From NCBI GenBank assembly GCA_029582165.1, contig CM055883.1:17020501-17084500 (forward strand): DNA of 64,000 bases, in the 5' to 3' direction. Position numbers and translations under genes: made by a program. Shown here piece by piece: positions 48,546 to 59,846 of the stretch. This stretch comes from Portulaca oleracea (taxonomy: Eukaryota > Streptophyta > Magnoliopsida > Caryophyllales > Portulacaceae). The notes under the pieces were generated by a model. It had not been told where the DNA came from. It saw only the letters and a list, made by a program, of their open reading frames with translations, and made no database searches. How positions within the stretch are numbered: the stretch's first letter is position 1; every line of letters starts with the position of its first letter.

Positions 48546-49228
48546 GGAAGTTTATAACAGTTGTTGATGGTGTGACCATTCCTCTTGCAGTGATCATAGA
48601 ATAAAGCTTTCTTGGACTCATTCCTTCGTTGTTCATAGGCTGTTCCTGAAGGGCTATTCTGATTGTTCCTAGAAGCATGAAATGTGGCAGAATCTGATAA
48701 GAATTGATTATTATCGTGGACTTGCCTTTGCCTTTCTTCTTGACTGAGGATTGAATAAACTTGGCTTATAGAGGGGAGAGGAGACATCATCAAAATGTTC
48801 CCACGAATGGTTTTATAACTACTATTCAACCCCATAAGGAATTGAAGTAATCTTTGTTCTTCGAAGTGAACCTCAATTTGCTTGTTTATTCTAGGTTTGC
48901 ACGTACATTTTCCACACTGACATCTTGGAAAATTGGCGACAGATCCAATCTCATCCCAAAGTTTCTTGGATTTTGTATAGTAGCTTGCAATGTATAGTGA
49001 ATCTTGAGAAAGTTTTGAGACTTCTTGCTGAACTGAGTAGAGTTTGGCTTTATTACTTTGGCCAAACATTTCTGACAATTCATTCCACAAGTCTTGAGCA
49101 AATGTGGAATACAAGACACTATCTCTCATGTATCTTGTATACAAAACCATATCATTACTTCTTTTCCAATATGGAAAAAAAGGAGAATCTTCTGCAGGTC
49201 TTGACAGAGTTCCATCAATGAAGGCCAC
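48546..49228 (-). pseudogene. Ty1/copia gag fragment (minus strand)
   Basis: Starting at 49228 the minus strand reads AFIDGTLSRPAEDSPFFPYW, then WNELSEMFGQSNKAKLYSVQ, FLMGLNSSYKTIRGNILMMSPLP in register, and a CCHC knuckle FYDHCKRNGHTINNCYKLP, a classic copia gag layout of about 230 residues. The first knuckle cysteine is Tyr, so zinc binding is probably lost. The frame ends by running into the CACTA-like end. It lies head-on to a plus-strand RT/RNase H fragment, so the copia element has been rearranged. Confidence 0.85.
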
Positions 49229-49452
49229 TTTGTAATTTGCTGATAGAGCAATCGTGGCTGATTGGGAAACTCAACTTCTTGGTCAATACAAGACCCGACT
49301 TGGCTTTTACAGTTCAACATCTGAGTCAATACCTCAAGGGACCAACATATCAACACTGGAACGCAACCATTCATACTCTCAGATATCTACAAGGTCATTC
49401 CAACTTTAGGATTCTGATTCACAAAGATGATAACTTCAAACTCAGTGCCTAC

Positions 49453-49987
49453 TAGGGGTGGGCATAATAGGTTAACCGCATTTGCGGTCGCTTTTGAGGT
49501 TTTTGGATTTTGAAAACCTAAACCGCAACCGCAATATGCGGTTAACCGCTTTTGAAATCTGGAAACCTAAACCAAACCTCGAAACCGCAATTTAGAAGCG
49601 ATGCCGGTTAACGACTTTTAAAATCTGAAAATTTACCCGGTTAACATACACGGTTTATGATTAACCGATTTCCTGGAAATTTACAATAACATTTATGCAA
49701 ATAAATGCAATCATATTACTAATAAATTCATATTCCGATACGGCGATACGAGGTTAAATTAAATTCATATTACTAATAAATTCATTTTTTTTCAACTTAA
49801 TTGAGAGCGGTTAACCGCGGTTAACCGTTTTGTGAAAATCCAAAACCTAAACCTAAATCGCTATAAGCGGTTTGGTTAACCTAAACCGCTTTTATGCAAA
49901 AATTAATTCGGTTAACCGCATTTTGCGGTTTGGTTTATGCGATTTTGCGGTTCAATTTGCGGTTTAGGTTTATGGTGCCCACCCCTA
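49453..49987. mobile_element. hAT-type MITE
   Basis: The 535-bp element has TAGGGGTGGGCA...TGCCCACCCCTA ends and a perfect 8-bp target duplication GTGCCTAC (49445-49452 and 49988-49995). The interior is built of GGTTAACCGC/GCGGTTAACC motifs in both orientations. There is no transposase. Confidence 0.95.
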
Positions 49988-50074
49988 GTGCCTACAGTGA
50001 CTCAGATTGGGGAGCTTGCAAACATACTCGAAGTTCAATAAGTGGGTTTCTAGTGTTCCTTAGCAATACTTTGG

Positions 50075-50728
50075 TGATGCATAATTGATGGCCTTATGCA
50101 TCAAGAGACATATAATACTCGCCTAGAAGAAAGAAGAGCTCAAGTCTCTCATATATCTCTCTACTTGGAAGGGATCAACTCATGTGGTCGTATACTTTTG
50201 CTCCTTAATTCAAGGACCATGAAGCTATCATAGAAGTCATCCTAGAGAGGATTAATCTACATTCCAAGAGCTTTCATATGGTTCAAGAATCTTTAAGTTT
50301 GGATGAGAATCAAAGGAGTTATTCATATTTGTAATATAGTTTAGTACATTGTTTTCTTTATGATGTAAGTATTAGGAAGAATGATGTAAGCCCTAAAGTG
50401 GCCTCTTGTACACGCCATAAGGGAGGAGTTCTACTATAAATACCCCCCTTAGGGTGCTTTGTAATTCATTCATATACATTGAATTTTTAGATAAACAAAC
50501 ACATGGGGTGTTCTCTCTAGCTTTCATGCTAGGTTCTTTTCGTTTCTCTCTTGTGGGATTCGAATCATTCCCTTCTTCTAGCTAAGGTTGGCATCCTTAG
50601 TGGTGAAAGGAAGGAATTGAAGGTCTCTTGAAGGTGGTGTGGCTGTATCCTTCAAAGAGTCTTCAAAAGCCATCAACTATCCAACGTTCATTCATCCATC
50701 TATCATCCATCTCACGTCATTCATCATT
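50075..50728 (+). repeat. 5' LTR of the gag-only element (3' third deleted)
   Basis: It matches 52626-53279 base for base in length (about 654 bp), then jumps to internal sequence. TATAAATA lies near 50436. The first 29 bp form TGATGCATAA-9 bp-TTATGCATCA. Confidence 0.88.
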
Positions 50729-50855
50729 CCCCACTAAACTCCACAAAGAACCCGTGAGCCCAAACACAAATCCAACCAATTCCCCCTCACGTCCCTTCTA
50801 TGCTAACCATCCTACCATGAGTTTCTTGAGATCTTTTGAATCAAGATAGGTTCTA

Positions 50856-52070
50856 ATGGATTGCAAAAGGTCTAGCAAGAATTCCCAACGTGAGCTACAA
50901 TGCTTGAAGCAACAAATTAATGATCTTGCCAAGCAAATGGAAGAATGTGGGATTCTTCCAAAGGGGTCAAGAAGCACAAAATCACGTGTGGTTCACTCTT
51001 CTAAGGTTGAATATGAAGCACCTTATGCACGGAGTAAACATTCCAACAAGAAGAATGGGAAGAAAATTCAAAAAGATTTCTTGCCATCCGATTACAAAGG
51101 TGACTCCATCAACAATCTTGAAGGAGTTAAGCAAGGGAGCATGGATGTACTTGATTATACAATAGAGTTCAAGTGGCAATTATGGAAGAATGGCCTTAAG
51201 GAGGACGATCCACGCATTTTGGTATACTACTTTCTTGGTCTTAATGACTATATTTAGCGTGTTGTTATAGATCAACCTCACATTAGTTTGGAGGAGTTAA
51301 GTTCTTTAGCTCTTGATTTTGAAGAACAAGCAAAGAGTAAAGAGCTTAGGTATAAAACCCACACACGTCACAAACCTTCTAAATCAACCCCACAACATCA
51401 CGCCAAAGGCATTCCAATCAAGCCCCATATTCGTCCCAAACCTGTTGTCCATCACTCCACAAAACAACCTCCACAAGATCAACCCTCATCCATTCCCAAA
51501 CCCCACATCCAAGAACCAACGCCCATAGCCCCAAGGAGTTGTTATCATTGCCAAAGTTTAGGTCACATTGAATTGGAGTGTCCTAACAAGAAAGAAGTGC
51601 CTTCGGTAGGGTACCAAACACATGATAACAAACCATTTGAGGAGGAAAAGGAAGAGGAAGTTGGCGTTGACATGAAAGAAGAAGAACTTGAGGTTAACGC
51701 AAAAGAAGAAGAAATTGGGATTGACGCATATGAGGAGGAGAATAAAGAGGAAGAAAAGGTAGAAGAGGAGCATATGGAAAAGTGGCTTGTGACAAAAGAA
51801 GCAAGTGTGGCGTATGAACATCCACAAAGAGAGTGCAAGATCTCTCATTATACCAACAAAGGAGAAGTATGTTCATTGAACCAAGAAAGGAAAGTTGTGC
51901 CACCTATGGATATATTGTTGTCCTTACGCAGGTTAAGCCATGACAAGTTCATTCATTTCAATCCGAAGTTTAGTAAGTCTTTGCTTTTACAAAATTTGCG
52001 ATTCATTATATTGCAAAATTACTTCTATGGATTCTTGTCATACTTTGTTGGAAGGACCAAAGTTGCTTGA
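50856..52070 (+). pseudogene. Gag of the non-autonomous Ty3/gypsy element
   Basis: One frame from ATG 50856 to 52070, broken only by a TAG at 51255-51257. The N-terminus has a short coiled coil (RELQCLKQQINDLAKQMEE). A reduced Retrotrans_gag core follows (FLPSDYKG, VKQGSMDVLDYTIEFKWQLW, LEELSSLALDFEEQ), with the N-terminal part of the core apparently deleted. Then come a Pro/His-rich linker, a CCHC knuckle CYHCQSLGHIELEC (51541-51582) and a strongly acidic tail (51640-51780). A +1 frame at 51940-52344 contains MDSCHTLLEGPKLLDRN, the degraded C-terminal signature of a Ty3-type protease. Only one stop suggests it is relatively young. Confidence 0.85.
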
Positions 52071-52625
52071 TAGGAATATCATGCCTCTTGATGCATCTCT
52101 ACTTCCATCTTACACCACACGGCCCAAGAAGGAAGAAAGCCATCTTGTGTCGATCATGAAGAAGGAGTATCGAGGGAATAAAGAATATAAGGATCCAATT
52201 CTTATACATTTGGAGAAGAATGAAACGGATCCAAGTATCCATCACATTTTGAATCTTCCTACGAAGCATACCTTCCATGAGCATCCAAAAGATATCTACT
52301 CAGATCACTTGGTTGAAAGTAGAAAATTCGAAAGGATGAAATAGCCCAAGTCATCAAAGTGCATTGTTTCATGCTAAATGACAAGGGTAAAGTGGTAAGA
52401 ATAGACTTGGGAAGTGAGAAGCAACGTGAACAAACCACGTTCACGGTGAAGAAACGTAAGTCCAAGTCTTATGGTGTTCGAGAATTGATCGGAAGAAAGT
52501 TTAAGAAGTTCATCAAAGGAATCTATGATGACTTCAAAGCTTTCAAGAAGAAAATCTTTGTGAAGAAGGCAAGTGAGAGTTGATTTTCCAAAGTTTGAGG
52601 GCAAACTTTTTCAACCGGGGGTGTA

Positions 52626-53593
52626 TGATGCATAATTGATGGCCTTATGCATCAAGAGACATCTAATACTCACCTAGAAGAAAGAAGAGCTCAAGTCTCT
52701 CATATATCTCTCTACTTGGAAGGGATCAACTCATGTGGTCGTATACTTTTGCTCCTTAATTCAAGGACCATGAAGCTATCATAGAAGTCATCCTAGAGAG
52801 GATTAATCTACATTCCAAGAGCTTTCATATGGTTCAAGAATCTTTAAGTTTGGATGAGAATCAAAGGAGTTATTCATATTTGTAATATAGTTTAGTACAT
52901 TGTTTTCTTTATGATGTAAGCATTAGGAAGAATGATGTAAGCCCTAAAGTGGCCTCTTGTACACGCCATAAGGGAGGAGTTCTACTATAAATACCCCCCT
53001 TAGGGTGCTTTGTAATTCATTCATATACATTGAATTTTTAGATAAACAAACACATGGGGTGTTCTCTCTAGCTTTCATGCTAGGTTCTTTTCGTTTCTCT
53101 CTTGTGGGATTTGAATCATTCCCTTCTTCTAGCTAAGGTTGACATCCTTAGTGGTGAAAGGAAGGAATTGAAGGTCTATTGAAGGTGGTGTGGCTGTATC
53201 CTTCAAAGAGTCTTCAAAAGCCATCAACTATCCAACGTTCATTCATCCATCTATCATCCATCTCACGTCATTCATCATTTCTTCATCAAGAATTGTTCCT
53301 TCATTCAACAATTCTTCATCCATTCATCAAGAATTCAACAAGAATTCATCAAGTATTCAACCAAGAAGTATTCGTCTTCATCACGTTCAACAATTTCACG
53401 TCAAAGCTTCATCATTCGTTCAACATTTCCATTCGTTTGGTAACCATCTTTCATAGTTCCATTCATCCTTTTTCATCCATTTCTATTCCATTTTTGGTTT
53501 TTTGGAACTTTGAGAAGGGAGATTCCTATCTTCGTTTTTAAAGATCCTTAGATATTGTGTAATGAGATCATCCCTTGGTCCCATTATGCATCA
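52626..53593 (+). repeat. 3' LTR of the gag-only element
   Basis: 968 bp, TGATGCATAATTG...CCATTATGCATCA, with TATAAATA near 52986. The U5-side third (53280-53593) is absent from the 5' LTR. Confidence 0.92.
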
Positions 53594-53980
53594 TTTGGTT
53601 TCCTGGAAATCCAAGAAGCAACCAATCGTTTCACTATCATCTACTGAAGTTGAATACAAAAGTCTTCACAGACTAGTTGCTGAAATAGCATGGTTGAGTC
53701 GGCTGTTCAATAAGCTACGTACAAGTTGATCACACTGCTCCTGTTCCAGTAAAATGTGACAACCAAGCGACAATTTATATATCCAAGAATCCGGTCTTCC
53801 ATGAGAAGACCAAACACATAGAGATCGATTGCCATTACGTTAGACAAAAACTTGCTGACGGACTGATCTCTTTGGAGCATACTTCTACAAAGACTCAACT
53901 TGCTGACCTACCCACAAAACCTTTATCAGGCAATCAGCATCATTCACTCTTGCACAAATTGGGGGTTCATCCACCTCCAA

Positions 53981-53999
53981 TTTTTTTGGGGGGAGGGGG
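53981..53999 (+). other. Polypurine tract of the copia fragment
   Basis: TTTTTTTGGGGGGAGGGGG directly precedes TGTTAGAATG, the start of the copia 3' LTR. Confidence 0.85.
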
Positions 54000-54326
54000 T
54001 GTTAGAATGTATTTATCATCATTTTTTTTATAATTAGCGGCCAAAAGACCCTTTTATTAAAAAGACACTAAGTGTCTAACGCAAAGCATACACCGAAATG
54101 TATTTATCATCATCTATGTAGTTATTGTAGTTAGGTTCTTTTTCTTTCTTTCTTTTTCTTTCTTGTTTTTCTTGTTCCAATTTGTTTCTATTCCCCTATA
54201 AATAGTCTCTTCTCCTCCTTGTATCTCGTGTGTGTGAATAAGATATCATTGAGGGTTATTCACATTTCTTCTTCATTTCTCTCTATTCTGTCCATGCTCA
54301 ATTAAAGAGCTGTCATTGTTTTCACA
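54000..54326 (+). repeat. Copia 3' LTR with a small LINE insertion
   Basis: It starts TGTTAGAATG after the polypurine tract; the likely end is TTTTCACA at 54326. TATAAATA is present near 54200. No paired 5' LTR is visible in the window, so the end is approximate. Confidence 0.65.
54022..54096 (-). mobile_element. 5'-truncated LINE tail
   Basis: About 75 bp beginning with a T-run (the poly(A) tail in minus-strand sense) is flanked by about 16 bp of direct repeat AATGTATTTATCATCA (54006-54021 and 54097-54112). A poly(A) tail plus a long target duplication is the mark of target-primed retrotransposition. The sequence TCTTTTGGCCGCTAATTATA is LINE-tail-like. Confidence 0.65.
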
Positions 54327-54375
54327 CCCAGGTATAAAGGTCAAAGATGTTGTTGTTCAATAGTAAAGATTGGTA

Positions 54376-56124
54376 CTCTCTCCGTTCCATATTAATTGAC
54401 ACTTTAACTAACTTTTTTTGTTCCAAAATAATTGTCACTTTACATATTCCAATATCTAACTAACTTATTTTATCTTTAATCATTAACTAGTGTTAAACTC
54501 GTGCTATGCATGGGTGTATTTAAAAAGTAAATGTCTAATAATTGAAAAGACAATTATAATATAAATATATAAAAAATTATAATGGAAACTCATAGATGTA
54601 AATCGTATAATACATATTTACTCGCAAGTAAAAATCTTTCAATTCGTATCCTAGTAGCATTAGAAGTTTGATTGTTGATGTTTTGGTTGTACATGTCCTT
54701 TTAACTCATGTTTTGGTTGTGAGAGGAATAGACCAAACACAATTACAAAAAATTGAGAAAAGTTAATATATGGAGGGAAACTAACCTGATTATAATTAGA
54801 GGCATCTTAGAAATGGACTGTTGAACAACTTGCGGATGCGATTGTTTAAACAATTTAAGAGAATATGTTAGCAATTAGTCAGACTTAACTAAACATTGTG
54901 GTAACTTGGTGTAAGAGTAACTTAAACTACCGGAGAAACAATCAAATGCATTATAATTTGACCTAGAAACAAATTACAATTGGGATAATAATTTAAACTG
55001 GCTATGAAATAATTAACTGTAGATGAAAAAAAGGATTAAAGTATATTAATCTGATAGAGAACTGCCATTCTGTAACCCTTCCAGTACTTTAGTGTAATTA
55101 CAACTCCCCAACGACAAAAACCATAAATTAATACAGTGAGACATGTATAACCAAAACATCAACAATTAAATTTGAATTTGACAATCAAACCCCTTACGTA
55201 TAAGCTAAATTGAATTTATAGAAGACGACTTAACCTAAAAAGAGAGAATAACAAACCTAATGAGTGAAATACTAACAAATAATACTAATCAACTTATTAT
55301 AAACACAACAAATAATACTAATCAGCGTACCAAGTTATCAAAAATAATATAGAGGGGAAATTCATAAACATGCCTTGAAGCGTATAATTGAATAGACGAA
55401 AGTATCATAATGCTAAACCAGAATCCAAGCCCTTTTATATATGTTATCATTGAAGTGGACATTATACTAACTTGAACCATCAGGTATCATTTGTCATTCA
55501 TCAATGAGCCAATTCAAGCTTTTGGATTTGGGGTGTCAAGCTTTGGGTTAATTGAGTGGGAGATGTTTGTTCAAAAAAAAAAAAAAAAGAGTGAGAGGGA
55601 GATGGAGAAACGGGGGGCTGAAGGTGCAGGATTTGGGGGAAGGGGGATTGAGTTAAAAGCAGCAATAATACTAATCAATTATAAATTGGTTGGTTAAATT
55701 TATGAGATTTTAGGGATAACTTATCATAAATGAAGGTTTTAAGTAAAAAAGAAAAAAAAGTAAAACATTAGTTGGATATTTAATAGGGGGAATTTGGATG
55801 GAAAAACTAATTAGATTTTTTATTTTCTTAAATTCTATTGGTCCAAACTCCTACAATTCCTCTCCTAGCAGTATTTTGAAATTCAAATATTTAACTTTTA
55901 TATTGTTATAGATTACATTTATTACTTTCACTTTTTATGTTTTTTTATTCCCCTCACAATCCCCTTTTGGCCTTTTGATTACTGTGTGAAGGGGAAAAAA
56001 ATGGAAAATTGACATGGAAATTGGTGAAATTGCATGTGGGTCACCCTCAATAACTCCTTAATTCAGTTAGACATTAGTATCTGTGATTTATTATTATGTG
56101 TCAATTATTTCGGAACGGAGGGAG
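54376..56124. mobile_element. Mariner/Stowaway-like non-autonomous element
   Basis: TA-flanked (54374-54375 and 56125-56126). The left end CTCTCTCCGTTCCATATTAA and the right end, read in reverse, CTCCCTCCGTTCCGAAATAA continue with AATTGACAC on both sides, giving about 30 bp of imperfect terminal inverted repeat. At 1749 bp it is long for a Stowaway MITE. No transposase signature was found, and the interior is AT-rich unrecognised DNA. ACTCGTGCTATGCATGGGTG at 54496-54515 resembles a widespread plant repeat of unclear class, so another insertion may be inside. Confidence 0.75.
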
Positions 56125-56278
56125 TATATATCGAAAATTTTTATATAGTCCCGCAGGACCACAGATCACTTTGTTACTCCCGCTATACGTCATGCGTCGT
56201 CAGCATTTATTCTTTTATTATTTTACTGCATTTACAATATATACAAAACCGTTGCCTTTTGAGTACACAATCACTCAT

Positions 56279-56340
56279 ATAGCGTGTTGGTTGGGCTTAA
56301 TTTTACGTTAGATAGGTACGTGGTTCGAGTCGACTCTTGT
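56279..56340 (+). other. tRNA-like (SINE head-type) A/B box pair
   Basis: TAGCGTGTTGGTTGG (A-box-like, 56280) and GGTTCGAGTC (B-box-like, about 56322) are spaced about 40 bp apart, as in tRNA-derived SINE heads. A T/pyrimidine-rich tract follows. There is no clear body or target duplication. Confidence 0.3.
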
Positions 56341-56559
56341 CGAAATTTTCAATTTGCTTCTTTCTCAATTGTTTATGTCCCAATATTTTTTTTCTTTCTT
56401 TATCCGGTATTTTTTTTTCTTTCTTTATCTTTGGTTAATTTATTATTTTTTTTTTGCATTTTGTTTTCCCCCATTTACTTTAATTTTTCCCTCCACTTTT
56501 TTTTTATTTTTTTATTTTTTTCCTTTTTTGATTAAATTATTTTTCCTTTTATATAATTC

Positions 56560-56720
56560 TTTTATAACATGCAATTAAGCAACAATTAGATCTAAATTAT
56601 TTATTTATTCATAAGCACATTACTCTTCGTACACTAAAATAATACGATAAGATCACTAAGTTTACAACATATGCACACTAAATATAATATATTTGTATAC
56701 CAAATATTATACTATTACAC
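56560..56720. other. AT-rich sequence before the tandem duplication
   Basis: Contains the first CACACTAAATATAATA-type short repeats that fill the following duplication. No gene. Confidence 0.5.
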
Positions 56721-59594
56721 AGTAACTATAATAGGTTTGACACTAAATTATAATACATTTGTACACTAACACAAATTTCTTGCACATTAATATAATTCTT
56801 TGCACACTAGTGTGCGAAGGTGTGTGTGCTAATGTGTAAAGATGTATGTGTTAGTGTGCAAATATGTATTTGTTAGTGTGTGTTAGTGTGCAAAGGTATA
56901 TATGGTGGTGTGTGTTAGTGTGCAAATGTGTATGTGTTGGTGTGTGTTAGTGTGCAAAGGTGCATGCCTTGATGTGCAAAGGTATATGTGATGATGTGTG
57001 TTAAGTGTGCAAATTAGGTGTATGTGTTGGTGTGCAAAGGTCTACTCATTTACACACTATTATAGATTGCTTTGCACACCAACACATGCCTCTTATTTTG
57101 CATACTATCACTTACTTCTTTGCACGCTAACATAGACGTTTTTATACATTAGTATAGATTTATTTGTACACTAGCACATACTCCTTTGTCCACTAATTTT
57201 TAATTTTTGTGTGCAGAATTTAGTTTTTTAATGTAAAATATTGATCTATTACATACTAAATATAATACTTTTGCACACCAAATATCGTACTATTACACAC
57301 TAACTATAATAGTTATTTTTTTTTTGAAATCAACTATAATAGTTATTCTTATAAAGTTTGGTGTGCAATATATATATATATATATATATATTTAATACAC
57401 GCTAAATATAATATGTTTGCACACTCAATTTAGTACATTACACACTAACTATAATACATTTGCACATCAAATATTGAACTATTATACACTAAATATAATA
57501 CGTTTGCACACTAAATATCATACTATTACACACTAATTATGGTAATTATTGTTATAAAGTTCAGTGTGCAAAATGTATATATTTTTAATACCTAATATTG
57601 AACTATTACACACTAAATATAATAAGTTTGCATATCATATATCATATTATTACACACTAACTATAATACATACGTGCACACCAATATAATACTTATGCAC
57701 ACTAATTACTATGTTATTACTCACTAAATATGGTACTTATACGCACAAATTATTATACTATTGCATGCTAAATGTATTAGAAAAAACTATAAAAAAAGGA
57801 TTTGCAGAAAAATAAAAAGAAAAAAGAACACTAGTAACAATATTTTTTTAATACACACTAACTATAATACGTACGTGCATACCAATATAATACTTATGCA
57901 CACTAATTACTATGTTATTACTCACTAAATATGGTACTTATGCGCACAAATTATTATACTATTGCATGCTAAATGTATTAGAAAAAAACTATAAAAAAAG
58001 GATTTGTAGAAAAATAAAAAGAAAAAAGAACACTAGTAACAATATTTTTTCTTAAATTTAAAATGAAGAAGGAAGAGAAATAATAATTGAAAGAATGAAA
58101 AAAATAACAAAATTGAGCTTGGCATGTTTCGAACCCAAGATTCTGATGTAGATAAGTAACTATAATAGGTTTGACACTAAATTATAATACATTTGTACAC
58201 TAACACAAATTTCTTGCACATTAATATAATTCTTTGCACACTAGTGTGCGAAGGTGTGTGTGCTAATGTGTAAAGATGTATGTGTTAGTGTGCAAATATG
58301 TATTTGTTAGTGTGTGTTAGTGTGCAAAGGTATATATGGTGGTGTGTGTTAGTGTGCAAATGTGTATGTGTTGGTGTGTGTTAGTGTGCAAAGGTGCATG
58401 CCTTGATGTGCAAAGGTATATGTGATGATGTGTGTTAAGTGTGCAAATTAGGTGTATGTGTTGGTGTGCAAAGGTCTACTCATTTACACACTATTATAGA
58501 TTGCTTTGCACACCAACACATGCCTCTTATTTTGCATACTATCACTTACTTCTTTGCACGCTAACATAGACGTTTTTATACATTAGTATAGATTTATTTG
58601 TACACTAGCACATACTCCTTTGTCCACTAATTTTTAATTTTTGTGTGCAGAATTTAGTTTTTTAATGTAAAATATTGATCTATTACATACTAAATATAAT
58701 ACTTTTGCACACCAAATATCGTACTATTACACACTAACTATAATAGTTATTTTTTTTTTGAAATCAACTATAATAGTTATTCTTATAAAGTTTGGTGTGC
58801 AATATATATATATATATATATATATTTAATACACGCTAAATATAATATGTTTGCACACTCAATTTCGTACATTACACACTAACTATAATACATTTGCACA
58901 TCAAATATTGAACTATTATACACTAAATATAATACGTTTGCACACTAAATATCATACTATTACACACTAATTATGGTAATTATTGTTATAAAGTTCAGTG
59001 TGCAAAATGTATATATTTTTAATACCTAATATTGAACTATTACACACTAAATATAATAAGTTTGCATATCATATATCATATTATTACACACTAACTATAA
59101 TACATACGTGCACACCAATATAATACTTATGCACACTAATTACTATGTTATTACTCACTAAATATGGTACTTATACGCACAAATTATTATACTATTGCAT
59201 GCTAAATGTATTAGAAAAAACTATAAAAAAAGGATTTGCAGAAAAATAAAAAGAAAAAAGAACACTAGTAACAATATTTTTTTAATACACACTAACTATA
59301 ATACGTACGTGCATACCAATATAATACTTATGCACACTAATTACTATGTTATTACTCACTAAATATGGTACTTATGCGCACAAATTATTATACTATTGCA
59401 TGCTAAATGTATTAGAAAAAAACTATAAAAAAAGGATTTGCAGAAAAATAAAAAGAAAAAAGAACACTAGTAACAATATTTTTTCTTAAATTTAAAATGA
59501 AGAAGGAAGAGAAATAATAATTGAAAGAATGAAAAAAATAACAAAATTGAGCTTGGCATGTTTCGAACCCAAGATTCTGATGTAGATAAGTAAC
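56721..59594. repeat. Exact tandem duplication, 2 x 1434 bp
   Basis: 56721-58154 is repeated at 58155-59588 with only scattered single-base differences (for example TTTAGTACATT and TTTCGTACATT). AGTAAC occurs at the left edge, the junction and the right edge (56721, 58155, 59589), exactly 1434 bp apart. Each unit has dense CACACTAA/GTGTGCAAAG short motifs, an AT microsatellite (57369, 58803) and an internal ~201-bp repeat (for example 57661 and 57862). No ORF. Confidence 0.97.
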
Positions 59595-59606
59595 CAACAT
59601 ACCACC
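59558..59606 (-). other. tRNA-like (SINE head-type) box pair, minus strand
   Basis: In minus-strand reading, TGGTATGTTGGTTAC precedes GGGTTCGAAAC by about 30 bp. The duplicated copy near 58125 keeps only the B box because the duplication junction removes the A box. Confidence 0.3.
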
Positions 59607-59679
59607 AGAGTAATATTGTTGTGATGTCAACATTCCGCGCCAGAAATTAAATATACCAAACAATCGCATGATTAGAGAC

Positions 59680-59846
59680 ACAATCTGTACTCCCGCGGGA
59701 GTACAGTATAGGGTCTGCTAATATATTATCATTCAAAAACTCTTTTTTTTTTTTTTAATGTCTTATTTTCGGATAGGAGAACAATCTGAAGCTAAAGCCT
59801 GAGAGATACTATCGTGGGAAACTCTCTTTGAACCAATTGAACCAAA
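59680..59846 (+). promoter_or_regulatory. 5' flank / untranslated leader of the Iojap-like gene
   Basis: It contains the palindrome TACTCCCGCGGGAGTAC (59689-59705), a T-run (about 59742-59757) and ACCAAAATGG around the start codon, a good plant initiation context. No clear TATA box is seen. The intact promoter may extend into the repeat DNA to the left, only 250 bp away. Confidence 0.4.

Larger units (their letters stand above)
50075..53593 (+). mobile_element. Gag-only Ty3/gypsy non-autonomous element (TR-GAG-like)
   Basis: The 3519-bp element has TGATGCATAAT...ATTATGCATCA ends and a perfect 5-bp duplication TTTGG (50070-50074 and 53594-53598) inside copia RNase H. It has a truncated 5' LTR (50075-about 50728), gag (50856-52070) and a protease remnant, a polypurine-like CAACCGGGGGTGTA, and a full 3' LTR (52626-53593). 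RT, RNase H and integrase are absent, so mobility would need proteins from a partner. The 3' third of the 5' LTR and the primer site are deleted. Confidence 0.9.
49231..53950 (+). pseudogene. Ty1/copia RT/RNase H fragment split by two insertions
   Basis: Three in-order pieces of one copia RT/RNase H survive: 49231-49452 (LIGKLNFLVNTRPDLAFTVQ, LRYLQGHSNFRILI), 49988-50074 (SDSDWGACKHTRSSISGFLV) and 53599-53950 (SWKSKKQPIVSLSSTEVEYK, later ADLPTKPLSG). A hAT MITE separates pieces 1 and 2, and a gag-only retrotransposon separates pieces 2 and 3; each insertion duplicates its target. The family motif YSDSDWxxC of RNase H is thus exactly bisected. A stop after the third block (53727-53729) and frameshifts show the copy was already decaying. 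Confidence 0.9.

Noticed and set aside
56284..56578. Phe-rich ORFs resembling membrane proteins
   Set aside because: T-rich low-complexity DNA with two overlapping open frames; no transmembrane family pattern beyond composition.
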